DNA from: Bacillota bacterium
GTDB taxonomy: Bacteria; Bacillota; Clostridia; Peptostreptococcales; Anaerovoracaceae
NCBI GenBank assembly: GCA_017619905.1
Contig: JAFZRK010000104.1
Span: forward strand, 1 to 7,983
Reading direction: 5' to 3'
Length of the DNA stretch: 7,983 nucleotides
The position numbers were made by a program, and so were the translations under genes. The notes beneath the pieces were generated by a model that was given only the letters and a program-made list of their open reading frames with translations, had not been told where the DNA came from and ran no database searches. This document shows positions 1 to 6,961 of the stretch, in pieces; position 1 is the first letter of the stretch; every line of letters starts with the position of its first letter.

Positions 1-6
1 CCATGG

Positions 7-1491
7 CTATTTGATCTTATACCTTACAAGTGCATTCATGTTGCCGCTTAAGTAGTCCTCGCGGGATATCCACGCGTAGCTCATCGGGAAATAGTCGCCG
101 TGCGCCCCCTCCGGGAAGCCGTTTAGCTGGTAGACAGTGCCTATGAACCCTCCGTTCCAGATGCCCTCGGGTCGGAAACTGTACCCCACATCTTCCTTGG
201 CAGCTATGTACCTGAGTTCCTTCGTCTCGACGTTATATACCCAGTCTTCCGTTTTGGACCCATCTTCGCTGTACTGATATATGATGACCGAACCGTCTGC
301 CAGTATCCCGTTAAGACCGTCTAACATCGTTGAAGGTATGTATCCGTTCTCCGACTCGAAGAACTGCTCCAAAGACCCGTCCTTGATGTTGTACAGCGAC
401 GCCCGGATATGCCTTAAACTGTATTCGCCCTTCCCGTCCGGGAGGTATTCCCTGATCAGCAAAAGGTCGTTATGCGAGCCGAAGATCGTCTTCCGGCTTT
501 CCTGGATCAGGACAGAAGGATCAAAAAGAGCCGGGACCTGGACCGTCTTGCTTTCGAACAGTTCTTCCGTTGTTCCGTCATTCAGGTGGTACAGATAGTA
601 CTTGCTCGTAACACCGCTGTTTCTTTTGACCGCGTTAAGGAAATCCGTATAATCGTTATATGTGCTGCCGTTATATTCAACGCGGCCCTTTTCGGTCAGC
701 TGCTCGTAGAATTCCTCCCGCATAAGGACCGTATCATCATATTCGTCATGGACGTAGGTCACATACCCCGAGCCCATGGTCAGGATCCTGCATTCGTAGT
801 CCCTGCTGCCTATATTGATCGTCTTTCCAGAATTAAGATCGACGCCTATATTCTGGGTCCACCGCACGTCCGCATCGTTTACCGTTTCGCCCGGAGTGGA
901 CATATACTGGGTCCTGAACCACATGATCCCGTTGCACACGTACACGTTGCCGCAATCGAAGTTGATCAGGTATTCCTTACCGTCGCCGGGCTTATCATAC
1001 ATTTTGTTATTGAATTCCGCGACGACTTTCCGCGTCCCGTCCGACGGATCTATCCTTATGATCTGATAATTGACCGGACGTTCTCTGTCGAAAGACCCCT
1101 CTGTTTCACCGGTTGACATTACATAAACGTAATTGCCCTCCGCAGCGACGCCTGCTATGGCTGATTCGCCGAAGACATCGTTTCCGAACCAGGCCTCGCA
1201 GTTCTTTCCGGTATGCAGGCAGTTGGACCTGGAGCACAGCACGAACGATTTTTTCAGCGCCGGGTCGTAGTATTTTACAAGATGTCCGTCGTAGTAGAAC
1301 CAGGCGTTCTCGCCGATGGAAGCGAAACTATCGCTATCTCCGGCCCTGGAGACCGCGTTGGGATCCACGACGCCGCTGCCCTGCGGCACCGTTCCTCCGG
1401 GCCTGCCCAGAAAGAACAGAAGCGCTGCAGCGGCCAGCACTATTATTACCGCCGGTATAATAATCTTGACTCGTTTCTTTCTGTTTTTCAT
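7..1491 (-). CDS. Membrane-anchored extracytoplasmic protein with C-x4-C-x-H-x4-C motif, third gene of ECF sigma cassette
   Basis: 494 residues, unknown function. A basic N-terminus (MKNRKKR) is followed by a hydrophobic helix at about residues 9-28. There is no lipobox cysteine after it, so it is probably an uncleaved anchor or signal peptide with the rest outside the cell. The stretch at about 86-102 carries C86, C91, H93 and C98 followed by a WF pair. I associate this Cys/His pattern with a large family of Clostridia surface proteins of unknown function; it could bind metal or form disulfides. The remainder alternates short beta-like strands with Gly/Asp/Asn turns and WFYYDG or YVYVMS-type segments, suggesting a beta-propeller-like fold (inference). 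The ATG has an AAGGGG ribosome site that overlaps the stop codon of the anti-sigma gene, 10 bp upstream, so the two are co-transcribed. It is probably the output or sensor of the sigma system. ORF confidence is high; function is unknown. Confidence 0.9.
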   Translation of the reverse strand: MKNRKKRVKIIIPAVIIVLAAAALLFFLGRPGGTVPQGSGVVDPNAVSRAGDSDSFASIGENAWFYYDGHLVKYYDPALKKSFVLCSRSNCLHTGKNCEAWFGNDVFGESAIAGVAAEGNYVYVMSTGETEGSFDRERPVNYQIIRIDPSDGTRKVVAEFNNKMYDKPGDGKEYLINFDCGNVYVCNGIMWFRTQYMSTPGETVNDADVRWTQNIGVDLNSGKTINIGSRDYECRILTMGSGYVTYVHDEYDDTVLMREEFYEQLTEKGRVEYNGSTYNDYTDFLNAVKRNSGVTSKYYLYHLNDGTTEELFESKTVQVPALFDPSVLIQESRKTIFGSHNDLLLIREYLPDGKGEYSLRHIRASLYNIKDGSLEQFFESENGYIPSTMLDGLNGILADGSVIIYQYSEDGSKTEDWVYNVETKELRYIAAKEDVGYSFRPEGIWNGGFIGTVYQLNGFPEGAHGDYFPMSYAWISREDYLSGNMNALVRYKIK

Positions 1492-1501
1492 GGCCCGCCC
1501 C

Positions 1502-2368
1502 TTATTCAGCGCTCCAGATCAGGATGGCATCTCCAAGGGAATCGAAATCGAAGCCGTCCATGGAGATAAGCTCGTATACGGACTCGCCATATGGCTCCAT
1601 TCTCCTGAATTTTTCAGTGACCGCCCGCCAGTTTTTCTGAGCTGCACTGAGCCATTCCTGTATATCCGGTTCGCTTATGTTCTGAACATAATAGATCTCC
1701 CTGACATTGCCGGACAGAGTTATTTTTGTGGGCCAGTCGAAAGAGCCGTCACCTCCCGCCCTGCCGTCTTCGTTAAGAGCGCCTCCGACAGTGTCAAGGT
1801 CCATACTTCCATTGCTTCTGGGTTCGCCCTTAACAGCCAGCGGCGTCCAGGTCCAGGCGCTCTTACCGTTTCCGGACGACGATGCAACATTGTACTGTTT
1901 TTTTGCATCGCCAAAGCTCACAAACATGCTTATCGTTCCGTCGTCGTTCAGTCTGTACACATAATAGAGAATGTTCCGGAAATCGGATCCTTTCGAATCG
2001 ATCACCACATTATCGCCTTCTGCCGTAATGGTCAGATCCTCATAACGCATAGGCATGTATCCGTGCAGTACCGGCCAGGCATATTTGATCGATATCACAC
2101 TGAAGGCGATTACGGCTACAGCCAGAATTCCTCCAAGAATCGTAGCCATTACCCCGAAGACCTGTTTCTTTATGCTGTTTACCGGAGCGGATACGTTGAC
2201 AGCAGGCACTTCTATTTTTGTTTCTTTCTTCATCTGCTCCAGCAGCGCCTTGCATTCGTCGCACTCGGCAATGTGGGCCTCCACGAGCTCCGCGCTCTCC
2301 CTGCTAAGCCCGCCGTCCGCGTAAAGAGGCAGCAGGTCCTGAATTATTTCACAGTTTGTCGTATTCAT
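1502..2368 (-). CDS. zf-HC2 anti-sigma factor with one transmembrane helix
   Basis: 288 residues. The N-terminal cytoplasmic part fits the zf-HC2 anti-sigma domain: C6, then LLPLYADGGLS, then H32-x3-C36-x2-C39, the usual zinc-binding arrangement of ZAS-type anti-sigma factors that hold an ECF sigma factor. A linker leads to one hydrophobic helix at about 69-93. Some 195 residues then lie outside and resemble no domain I know. The start ATG overlaps the sigma stop codon as ATGA, and the ribosome site GGAGGGG is inside the last sigma codons, so the two proteins are translationally coupled. This is the standard way to keep sigma and anti-sigma in balance. By family knowledge it should sequester the sigma factor at the membrane until an outside signal releases it. 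The signal cannot be told from the sequence. The sigma pairing is well supported; the large outer domain is the novel part. Confidence 0.9.
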   Translation of the reverse strand: MNTTNCEIIQDLLPLYADGGLSRESAELVEAHIAECDECKALLEQMKKETKIEVPAVNVSAPVNSIKKQVFGVMATILGGILAVAVIAFSVISIKYAWPVLHGYMPMRYEDLTITAEGDNVVIDSKGSDFRNILYYVYRLNDDGTISMFVSFGDAKKQYNVASSSGNGKSAWTWTPLAVKGEPRSNGSMDLDTVGGALNEDGRAGGDGSFDWPTKITLSGNVREIYYVQNISEPDIQEWLSAAQKNWRAVTEKFRRMEPYGESVYELISMDGFDFDSLGDAILIWSAE

Positions 2369-2850
2369 TTTGCCCCCTCCAGCTTATCTATTATCCTTGC
2401 CTTCGCCCTGTAATACGTCATCTTCGCCCAGCTCTCGCTCTTTCCGAAGAGCTTGGCTATCGTCTTGAAATCGAGTTCACCGAACACCTTCAGCATGAAC
2501 ACTTCCTTGTATGGATCCGGCAGTTCGAGCAGTATCTCGTGTATCTGCCGGGCCTGTTCCTTATCGCTCAGCTGCTCCTCCATGGAGCCCTGTTCAGGGA
2601 GGTCTTCCTCCAGCGGAGCTATCCGCGCGTCTTTCCTTTTGCGGTTCAGGAAAAGGTTTCGTGCGATGGTGCAGAGCATCGTGTAGTCCGAGCAGTCCTT
2701 CCGGAAACTGGGAAGCCCCTTCTCGTACTTAAGAAACGCCTCGTGCGCCAGATCCTCCGCGTCGTACCGGTTCCCGCAGAGCGACAGGAGATAGTGAAGC
2801 AGGGCTTTGTAATGGGTCTCATACAAAACCTGGAAGACTTGCTGATCCAT
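2365..2850 (-). CDS. ECF-type RNA polymerase sigma factor
   Basis: 161 residues, typical ECF size, with only regions 2 and 4. Region 2 is at about 5-72 and includes the conserved DAEDLAHEAFLK core at 30-41, followed by the ARNLFLNRKRK segment at 63-73. An acidic linker (about 79-98) leads to region 4 at about 101-157. There the LPDPYKEVFMLKVFGEL helix precedes the helix-turn-helix FKTIAKLFGKSESWAKMTYYRAKARI, which should read the -35 element. The ATG at 2848-2850 has a very strong ribosome site (AAAGGAGGT) 7 nt upstream, so the start is firm. It is the first gene of a three-gene unit with a zf-HC2 anti-sigma factor and a surface protein. A candidate promoter of ECF type lies just upstream, suggesting it drives its own operon. 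The family call is secure; its regulon and signal are unknown. Confidence 0.95.
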   Translation of the reverse strand: MDQQVFQVLYETHYKALLHYLLSLCGNRYDAEDLAHEAFLKYEKGLPSFRKDCSDYTMLCTIARNLFLNRKRKDARIAPLEEDLPEQGSMEEQLSDKEQARQIHEILLELPDPYKEVFMLKVFGELDFKTIAKLFGKSESWAKMTYYRAKARIIDKLEGAK

Positions 2851-2873
2851 GCTTCCTACCTCCTTTCAAATGT

Positions 2874-2902
2874 ATAGACACACGAAACGTTAAATAGTCA
2901 CA
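2874..2902 (-). promoter_or_regulatory. Candidate ECF-type (autoregulatory) promoter of the sigma operon
   Basis: On the minus strand, TGTGAC (2897-2902) and GTCTAT (2874-2879) are separated by exactly 17 bp, with a T/A-rich spacer that also contains AACGTTT. The -35 has the terminal AC common in ECF promoters, and the -10 is GTC-type rather than TATAAT, so it looks unlike a housekeeping promoter. Transcription would start near 2867, giving a leader of only about 17 nt in which the ribosome site AAAGGAGGT (2858-2866) is almost the first thing transcribed. Recognition by the sigma factor encoded downstream is inference from position and pattern. Confidence 0.5.
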
Positions 2903-2915
2903 ACTAAATTATATC

Positions 2916-2940
2916 AAAAACTCCCGGGACGGGCCGGGAG
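2916..2940 (-). terminator. Rho-independent terminator of the GntR/ABC operon
   Basis: Read on the minus strand, CTCCCGG and CCGGGAG form a perfect 7-bp GC-rich stem around a 6-nt loop, followed at once by five T. It lies about 75 bp beyond the stop of the last operon gene and just before the sigma operon promoter, so it separates the two units. The plus-strand reading has no T-run, so it acts in one direction only. Confidence 0.85.
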
Positions 2941-2987
2941 CTTGATCAGGGCATTCTGCAGGAGAGCAGCCCCCGCGAGTAATTTCC

Positions 2988-3014
2988 GGACAAAGAGGGT
3001 CGTTCCCCCTGTCC
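2988..3014 (-). repeat. Imperfect palindrome directly after the stop codon
   Basis: On the minus strand the TAG stop is followed immediately by GACAGGGGGAACGACCC and then TCTTTGTCC. The outer GGACA and TGTCC ends pair, and the centre is an imperfect G-run/C-run palindrome. A related segment follows another stop at the right end of the window (7891-7908), also with ACAGGGGGA then CG then CCC. It may be a REP-like intergenic element or a transcript-end structure; the sequence does not decide which. Confidence 0.45.
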
Positions 3015-4501
3015 TAATGTATCTCGATGCCGCAGGTAAGCTCGTTGATCAGCACCTGATTCAAATCGAACAGGGTGCTGGTCCAGCGGCCGAAATACTG
3101 CAGGCCGTCCTTCGTGTACACCGCAAGGCAAATGCCGTCGCCGCGAACGCCGTTATAAGACTGTCCGTCAGCAACCTCCTCGAATCTACTGCCTGCAAAC
3201 GCCGCCACGATCAGTCTGCCGTTCTCGAACTTTACGTCATAGGGCTTAACGTGATCCCAGCGGTCCGTGCGCCATCTTGCCAGCTCCTCCGCTTCGACCT
3301 TGCCGTCCGTAGGCGCGTGGAACAAAGCATACCCGCTCCCTGAAGGATATACCACGCAGTAGCCGTACCCGTCGACGTTAAGAACGAAGTAGTCGTCCTT
3401 AAAGATCACGTCGTAATGCAGTGCCGGATCGTCTTCGTAGGGCCCCGCGGCGCACAGGTCCATGGACTGCAGTTTTCCGCCCTGCGCAAAGTCCACTGTG
3501 TGTGCCGTAAAACGGCCGCCGGATATCGTCAGAAGCATCGCCCTGCTGCCGTCTGCGGAGACCGCGGAACCGGCCCCGCCGGCATCCTCCGCAAACTCGC
3601 CGCATACGGTTATATTATCCACATCCAGCTCGCACCAAAGATGACCGTCAATGCCGGTATGCTCTATGACCGGAATCCGGTATATCTTATACGGATTCGA
3701 ACCGTCCTCTGGGGAACCCAGCTCCAGATCGTCGAAATACGGGTCATCGGAAAAGTCGTAAAGATAGACGTAGAACGCCCCTTCATAATACCGCCCGTAT
3801 ATGCCGTGGTAGTAGGCCCAGGAAAGGTTGTCTTTTTCTAAACTGCTGACGTAATAGTTGAAGTTCATCTGACCGTCCTTGTCGGGAGTCCTTACGACCC
3901 GGACAGCGGCCGAAACATCGTCCGGCACCTTTATGCGGAACAAGCTGCTCAGGACTTCATTGGTCCTGTCCGTCGGCTCCTCCACCTTTCCTTCCGGATC
4001 GAACCTGAGCCGGGAGTTGAAAGTCCTGGTCCCTACGAAATACTGAGCGGTGACAGGAGCGTAGTCCATATATTCCGAGACCTTTATCTTTAACGTTGTC
4101 TCCTCGTAGACCTGAAGCCCGCGCGCGGCCTCCTCCGCAAGTTCCCGCAGCGCCGGAGCATCGTCCAGGTCCGCGTAGATCTGTATCTCGTCGCGGGTGG
4201 GATCGCCGGTGTCGCGGGTCAGAGAATCCTCGTATTTGTGGCTGACGCTTATCTGTTCTTTGCCTCCGGAAACGCTGAGGTCCGTGAACCATGTCAGGTA
4301 CCCGGAACCCCAGGCGGTGTTTGTGAACCTGACGCTGATGCCTTCGGCTGCGGAAGGATCACCGTACGAGCTTTTCTGCACATAATGGACTTCGTCCGAG
4401 GCGGCTTTTATGGAAGAAGCGCCTGCGAACGTGAATACCAGACCTGCGGCGGCAAGGACCGCAAGAACGAGCATCCATACTTTCGGTCTTCTATTCTCCA
4501 T
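3014..4501 (-). CDS. Membrane-anchored extracytoplasmic protein of unknown function, last gene of GntR/ABC operon
   Basis: 495 residues from the chosen start. An in-frame ATG lies 5 codons upstream (4514-4516). The start at 4499-4501 is preferred because GGAGGT sits 6 nt before it, inside the extended form. The N-terminus is basic (MENRRPK), followed by a hydrophobic helix at about 9-28 and an ASSIKAAS stretch that could be a signal-peptidase site. The rest is hydrophilic and beta-rich, with many Tyr, Asp and Gly. The last third repeats strand-turn units such as GGRFTAHTVDF, DDYFVLNVDG and NGRLIVAAFAG, propeller-like in look. I recognise no domain. It overlaps the upstream membrane gene by 11 bp and closes the operon, so it probably works outside the membrane with the ABC complex, as a partner, sensor or binding protein. 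That role is inference. Confidence 0.88.
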   Translation of the reverse strand: MENRRPKVWMLVLAVLAAAGLVFTFAGASSIKAASDEVHYVQKSSYGDPSAAEGISVRFTNTAWGSGYLTWFTDLSVSGGKEQISVSHKYEDSLTRDTGDPTRDEIQIYADLDDAPALRELAEEAARGLQVYEETTLKIKVSEYMDYAPVTAQYFVGTRTFNSRLRFDPEGKVEEPTDRTNEVLSSLFRIKVPDDVSAAVRVVRTPDKDGQMNFNYYVSSLEKDNLSWAYYHGIYGRYYEGAFYVYLYDFSDDPYFDDLELGSPEDGSNPYKIYRIPVIEHTGIDGHLWCELDVDNITVCGEFAEDAGGAGSAVSADGSRAMLLTISGGRFTAHTVDFAQGGKLQSMDLCAAGPYEDDPALHYDVIFKDDYFVLNVDGYGYCVVYPSGSGYALFHAPTDGKVEAEELARWRTDRWDHVKPYDVKFENGRLIVAAFAGSRFEEVADGQSYNGVRGDGICLAVYTKDGLQYFGRWTSTLFDLNQVLINELTCGIEIH

Positions 4502-5261
4502 CGTCCACCTCCACATTGGTGCCGCTGCTGAGCTCCATCACGCTGAACCAGACGGACCCTGCCGCTACCATGAACATGATCGCGGCCAGAACCAGCCATC
4601 CCAAAACGTGCTCGCCGCCGCCGAAAGCCGCGCCGCTCCATAAGAAGATCAGGACCGCAAACAGCTGCAGCGCGCCAGGCTTGCCCTTCATGTTCACCGC
4701 GAAGTCGCGCGCGGAAAGGAGCCCCATGCTCACCATGAACAGTATCATCGACACGGTCACGGGAACGTTGTCCATCGGAACGAACTGCTGCATATAGCCG
4801 TCCAGCATGTATTCCGCGTAGAGCGCCTGCGGACTGGTCCCGAAAGCCCCCGCCGCGTTCAGCGTCTTTCCTGTGATGACAGCGGCGCAGCAGAGCGATG
4901 CCCATATAAGCAGGTAAACGAGCACGTTGAACAGGCAGCAGAGCAGGAAGATCCTGCGCTCTGACACCCGTAGCATTCCTATGGTATAGCGGCATTTGGA
5001 CCGCTTGCTGAACGGTCCCCTGAGCACAACGGCGGCCCAGAACAGCTCAATGCACAAGAGCCAGCGGAACCAGTAGCCCGCGCTTCTGCTTAACCTGTAA
5101 TACACGGTGCCGCCGTACTCGACACGCCCGTAGCTGAAAGTCAGCGACCCGTGGCTTATCACTATGAACGTGATCGCCGCGGCGCCAAGTATTATCACCG
5201 GCAGCAGACGCGGAAGATGCCGCTTGCCGAGCGTATTCAGTATCAGAAGATCGTCTTTCAT
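4491..5261 (-). CDS. ABC transporter membrane subunit, six predicted helices
   Basis: 256 residues, strongly hydrophobic. Likely membrane helices are at about 17-36, 63-80, 103-129, 166-184, 198-214 and 219-240, the six-helix layout usual for ABC-2-type permeases. A basic stretch (FSKRSKCRYTIGMLRVSERR, about 84-103) before helix 3 resembles a segment of the smaller membrane protein of the same operon (SIYIMKRVPAKETFRR). This suggests that the two are related halves of one membrane channel. The start ATG overlaps the ATPase stop as ATGA, with a GGAG site 6 nt upstream, so it is coupled to the ATPase. No substrate can be inferred. The permease assignment rests on topology and context, not on a recognised family signature. 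Confidence 0.85.
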   Translation of the reverse strand: MKDDLLILNTLGKRHLPRLLPVIILGAAAITFIVISHGSLTFSYGRVEYGGTVYYRLSRSAGYWFRWLLCIELFWAAVVLRGPFSKRSKCRYTIGMLRVSERRIFLLCCLFNVLVYLLIWASLCCAAVITGKTLNAAGAFGTSPQALYAEYMLDGYMQQFVPMDNVPVTVSMILFMVSMGLLSARDFAVNMKGKPGALQLFAVLIFLWSGAAFGGGEHVLGWLVLAAIMFMVAAGSVWFSVMELSSGTNVEVDDGE

Positions 5262-5995
5262 TGCTGCTCCGATCCGCTTATCTCTTCGATAGCTCTTGCC
5301 ACCCTGTCGGCGCGGTAGTTGTAGGTCTGCTTAACATAGTCGATCAGCGACAGACCCTTCTCCTCCAGCTCGTCCGCGGAAGCGTCGCCTATTATCTTTC
5401 CTTCGTGGATAAGCACCGTGCGGCTTACGAAGTTGGACACTTCCTCTATCAGGTGGGTGGACAGGATGACCGTTTCGTTGGGCTCCAATATGCCCGCCAG
5501 CACCTTGTAGAAGTCCTCGCGGTTGAAAACGTCGTTGCCCGCGAACGGCTCGTCCATGAGTATGTAGTCCGCTCCCTGACACAGCGCCAGTATCACCTCG
5601 AACTGGTTCTGCTGGCCGGTGGAGAAGGTCTTGATCGGTTTGTTGTCCGGCAGGCCGAAGAACTCCATCAGTCCCTCGAAGCGCTTCTGCCTGAAGGTCC
5701 CGAAATGCTCCGCGAAGAACTCCGCGTGGAACTTTGCCGTAACGTCCGGGAAGAAGCTGTGCTCGCAGGTGGCGAACGACAGACGCGCTATGTTTTTGCG
5801 GCTTATGGGCTCGCCGTCCAGGCGGACGCTGCCGTCGTAGCGCAGAAAGCCCAGGACGCACTTCATGAGCGTTGTCTTGCCTGCGCCGTTCTCCCCGAAC
5901 AGGCCCACTATCTCGCCGGGCCCGAAGGACAGGCATATGTTTTCCAGAGCCGGTTTGGACCCGTATCTTTTGTTGAGGCCTTTTATCTCAAGCAT
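5258..5995 (-). CDS. ABC transporter ATP-binding protein (YtrB/BcrA-like)
   Basis: 245 residues, a single nucleotide-binding domain with a short C-terminal extension. Walker A is GENGAGKTT at 34-42, and Walker B is YILMDEP with D148 and E149. The H-loop histidine is in ILSTHLIEE (H181). The signature motif is FSTGQQ (124-129) rather than LSGGQ, and the Q-loop position seems to hold Glu (TCEHSFFPDVT, E78). Relaxed motifs of this type occur in ATPases paired with ABC-2-like permeases and YtrA regulators. The D-loop reads AGND where AGLD is usual. The ATG at 5993-5995 is chosen because MLEIKGLNKRYG is the normal beginning of such proteins and AGGAGGTG lies just upstream; it shares bases with the previous gene's TAG stop. 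A longer open frame runs to 6538 but only shadows the upstream gene. It supplies ATP energy to the two membrane proteins on either side. Confidence 0.95.
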   Translation of the reverse strand: MLEIKGLNKRYGSKPALENICLSFGPGEIVGLFGENGAGKTTLMKCVLGFLRYDGSVRLDGEPISRKNIARLSFATCEHSFFPDVTAKFHAEFFAEHFGTFRQKRFEGLMEFFGLPDNKPIKTFSTGQQNQFEVILALCQGADYILMDEPFAGNDVFNREDFYKVLAGILEPNETVILSTHLIEEVSNFVSRTVLIHEGKIIGDASADELEEKGLSLIDYVKQTYNYRADRVARAIEEISGSEQQ

Positions 5996-6006
5996 CTCTG
6001 CACCTC

Positions 6007-6564
6007 CTAATAATACAGTCTGAACATTTCCCAGGGGTTCCAGCTCCTGGGTATGAATGCGTAGAACGGTCTGAACGGTTCTGCGGGCGGCATCGCCTCC
6101 GGCGGAATGATCGCCATGTAGCGCGCCCGGAACAGCAGCACCAGGACCAGCATCAGTATCAGTACCGCCAGCGCAGTCAGCAGCGGGATCACGGCGCAGC
6201 GCCGGAACGTCTCCTTTGCGGGAACGCGCTTCATGATGTATATGCTGTTGTCCCTCCTCAGCCCGCGGTACGATATGCCGATCCTGTCCAGGCACACGAT
6301 CAGCACCAGCCAGAACGTCTGGAAGGTGCCCCTGATGATGTCGTTCACCGAAGCCATCGTGCCGGCAGGATGGACGCCTCCGTAGGCGAACACCTTTCCG
6401 TCGACCATCTTGAGCCCTGCAGCGCTCAGTGCACGCAGCATCCTTGCAGAAAGCGCGTCCTCCGATATTATGATAAGGCCCAGCGTCAGAACGACCACCA
6501 GTGTGAAGAAGCCCCACATTGGCTTTCCGGGGATCCACCAGCGATGTATGTCAAACTTCTTCAT
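6007..6564 (-). CDS. Small membrane protein, probable partner ABC permease subunit
   Basis: 185 residues with about three hydrophobic helices (about 17-34, 80-94 and 122-145). Between helices 2 and 3 is a basic segment (RRDNSIYIMKRVPAKETFRR) like that in the six-helix protein downstream, suggesting a shared interface with the ATPase. The C-terminal tail is rich in Pro and aromatic residues (PFRPFYAFIPRSWNPWEMFRLYY region). At half the usual permease size it could be a dedicated half-subunit or a naturally shortened copy; no frameshift is visible. The start has GAGGAGG 6 nt upstream and overlaps the GntR gene by 14 bp. The stop is 11 bp before the ATPase start. It fits as the first membrane part of the transporter, but I do not recognise a named family. 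Confidence 0.85.
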   Translation of the reverse strand: MKKFDIHRWWIPGKPMWGFFTLVVVLTLGLIIISEDALSARMLRALSAAGLKMVDGKVFAYGGVHPAGTMASVNDIIRGTFQTFWLVLIVCLDRIGISYRGLRRDNSIYIMKRVPAKETFRRCAVIPLLTALAVLILMLVLVLLFRARYMAIIPPEAMPPAEPFRPFYAFIPRSWNPWEMFRLYY

Positions 6565-6946
6565 CGCCTGCCTCCTCGTCCCAGAACGCGTCTATTAGCC
6601 GCAGCGCCTCCGCCTTGTCTATACCCGTGCGTTTAAGTGCCCCTGTAAGGCCCCTAATGTCCGCTGTAAGAAGCGAAACGCGCAGCTGTGATATCTTATC
6701 CGCATTGAGCGTCATGAAGCTCTTAGCGCCGCTTCTGGACTCTATGAGGCCCTCCTCCTCCAGCAGGCGGAATGCCTTCTGTACGGTGTTGGGATTGATG
6801 CCCAAAAGAGCGGACAGCACTCTGCGCGACGGAAGCTCGTCCCCGTCCGCTATGGTGCCCGCCACCGCGCCTCTTTCTATGAAGTACAGGATCTGCAGAT
6901 ATATCGGCATCCCTGCTTCTGTTTTGAAACTGCTGAAATCTACCAT
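6551..6946 (-). CDS. GntR-family transcriptional regulator, YtrA subfamily
   Basis: 131 residues, matching the short YtrA subfamily, which has a winged helix and a brief dimerisation tail but no large ligand domain. GMPIYLQI (12-19) starts the DNA-binding domain. LPSRRVLSALLGINPNTVQKAF (38-59) is the helix-turn-helix, very close to the GntR pattern. LLEEEGLIESRSGAKSFM (61-78) is the wing, with GAKSF in place of the usual GxGTF. A helical, acidic tail (about 82-131) follows. Family members usually repress their own ABC operon, and the paired palindromes at 7245-7293 are the obvious targets. No clear ribosome site precedes the ATG: the 15-nt gap after the previous stop is a GTTAT/ATAAC inverted repeat. 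Translation may therefore depend on coupling to the gene before it. Confidence 0.93.
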   Translation of the reverse strand: MVDFSSFKTEAGMPIYLQILYFIERGAVAGTIADGDELPSRRVLSALLGINPNTVQKAFRLLEEEGLIESRSGAKSFMTLNADKISQLRVSLLTADIRGLTGALKRTGIDKAEALRLIDAFWDEEAGDEEV

Positions 6947-6961
6947 GTTATGACCGATAAC
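6947..6961 (-). repeat. 15-bp inverted repeat filling the gap before gntR
   Basis: The entire space between the zinc-ribbon stop and the GntR start reads GTTATCGGTCATAAC on the minus strand: 5-bp arms GTTAT/ATAAC around CGGTC. It leaves no room for a standard ribosome site. It may be a weak RNA hairpin affecting gntR translation, or chance. Confidence 0.3.

Noticed and set aside
1316..2413. Plus-strand ORF of 365 codons opposite the anti-sigma gene and its neighbours
   Set aside because: It is fully antisense to well-supported genes with domain matches, has no recognisable domain, and is explained by codon bias of the minus-strand genes.
2908..2913. TATAAT before the sigma gene as a SigA -10 box
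   Set aside because: The -35 position 17 bp away lies inside the terminator stem and reads CGGCCC, so no matching -35 exists; the ECF-like pair fits better.
4502..4516. ATG five codons upstream for the 495-residue anchored protein
   Set aside because: The GGAGGT site lies between the two ATGs and serves the downstream one.
4408..4995. Minus-strand ORF of 195 codons across the permease and outer-protein genes
   Set aside because: Out-of-frame shadow, Arg-rich, with no domain; both overlapped genes have ribosome sites and coherent hydrophobic profiles.
5261..6010. Plus-strand ORF of 249 codons opposite the ABC ATPase
   Set aside because: Antisense shadow of a gene with complete Walker motifs; no family features of its own.
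5996..6538. Longer N-terminus for the ABC ATPase (181 extra residues)
   Set aside because: The extra part overlaps the small membrane protein gene in another frame, reads as Arg/Gly/Ala-rich nonsense, and a good ribosome site precedes MLEIKGL.
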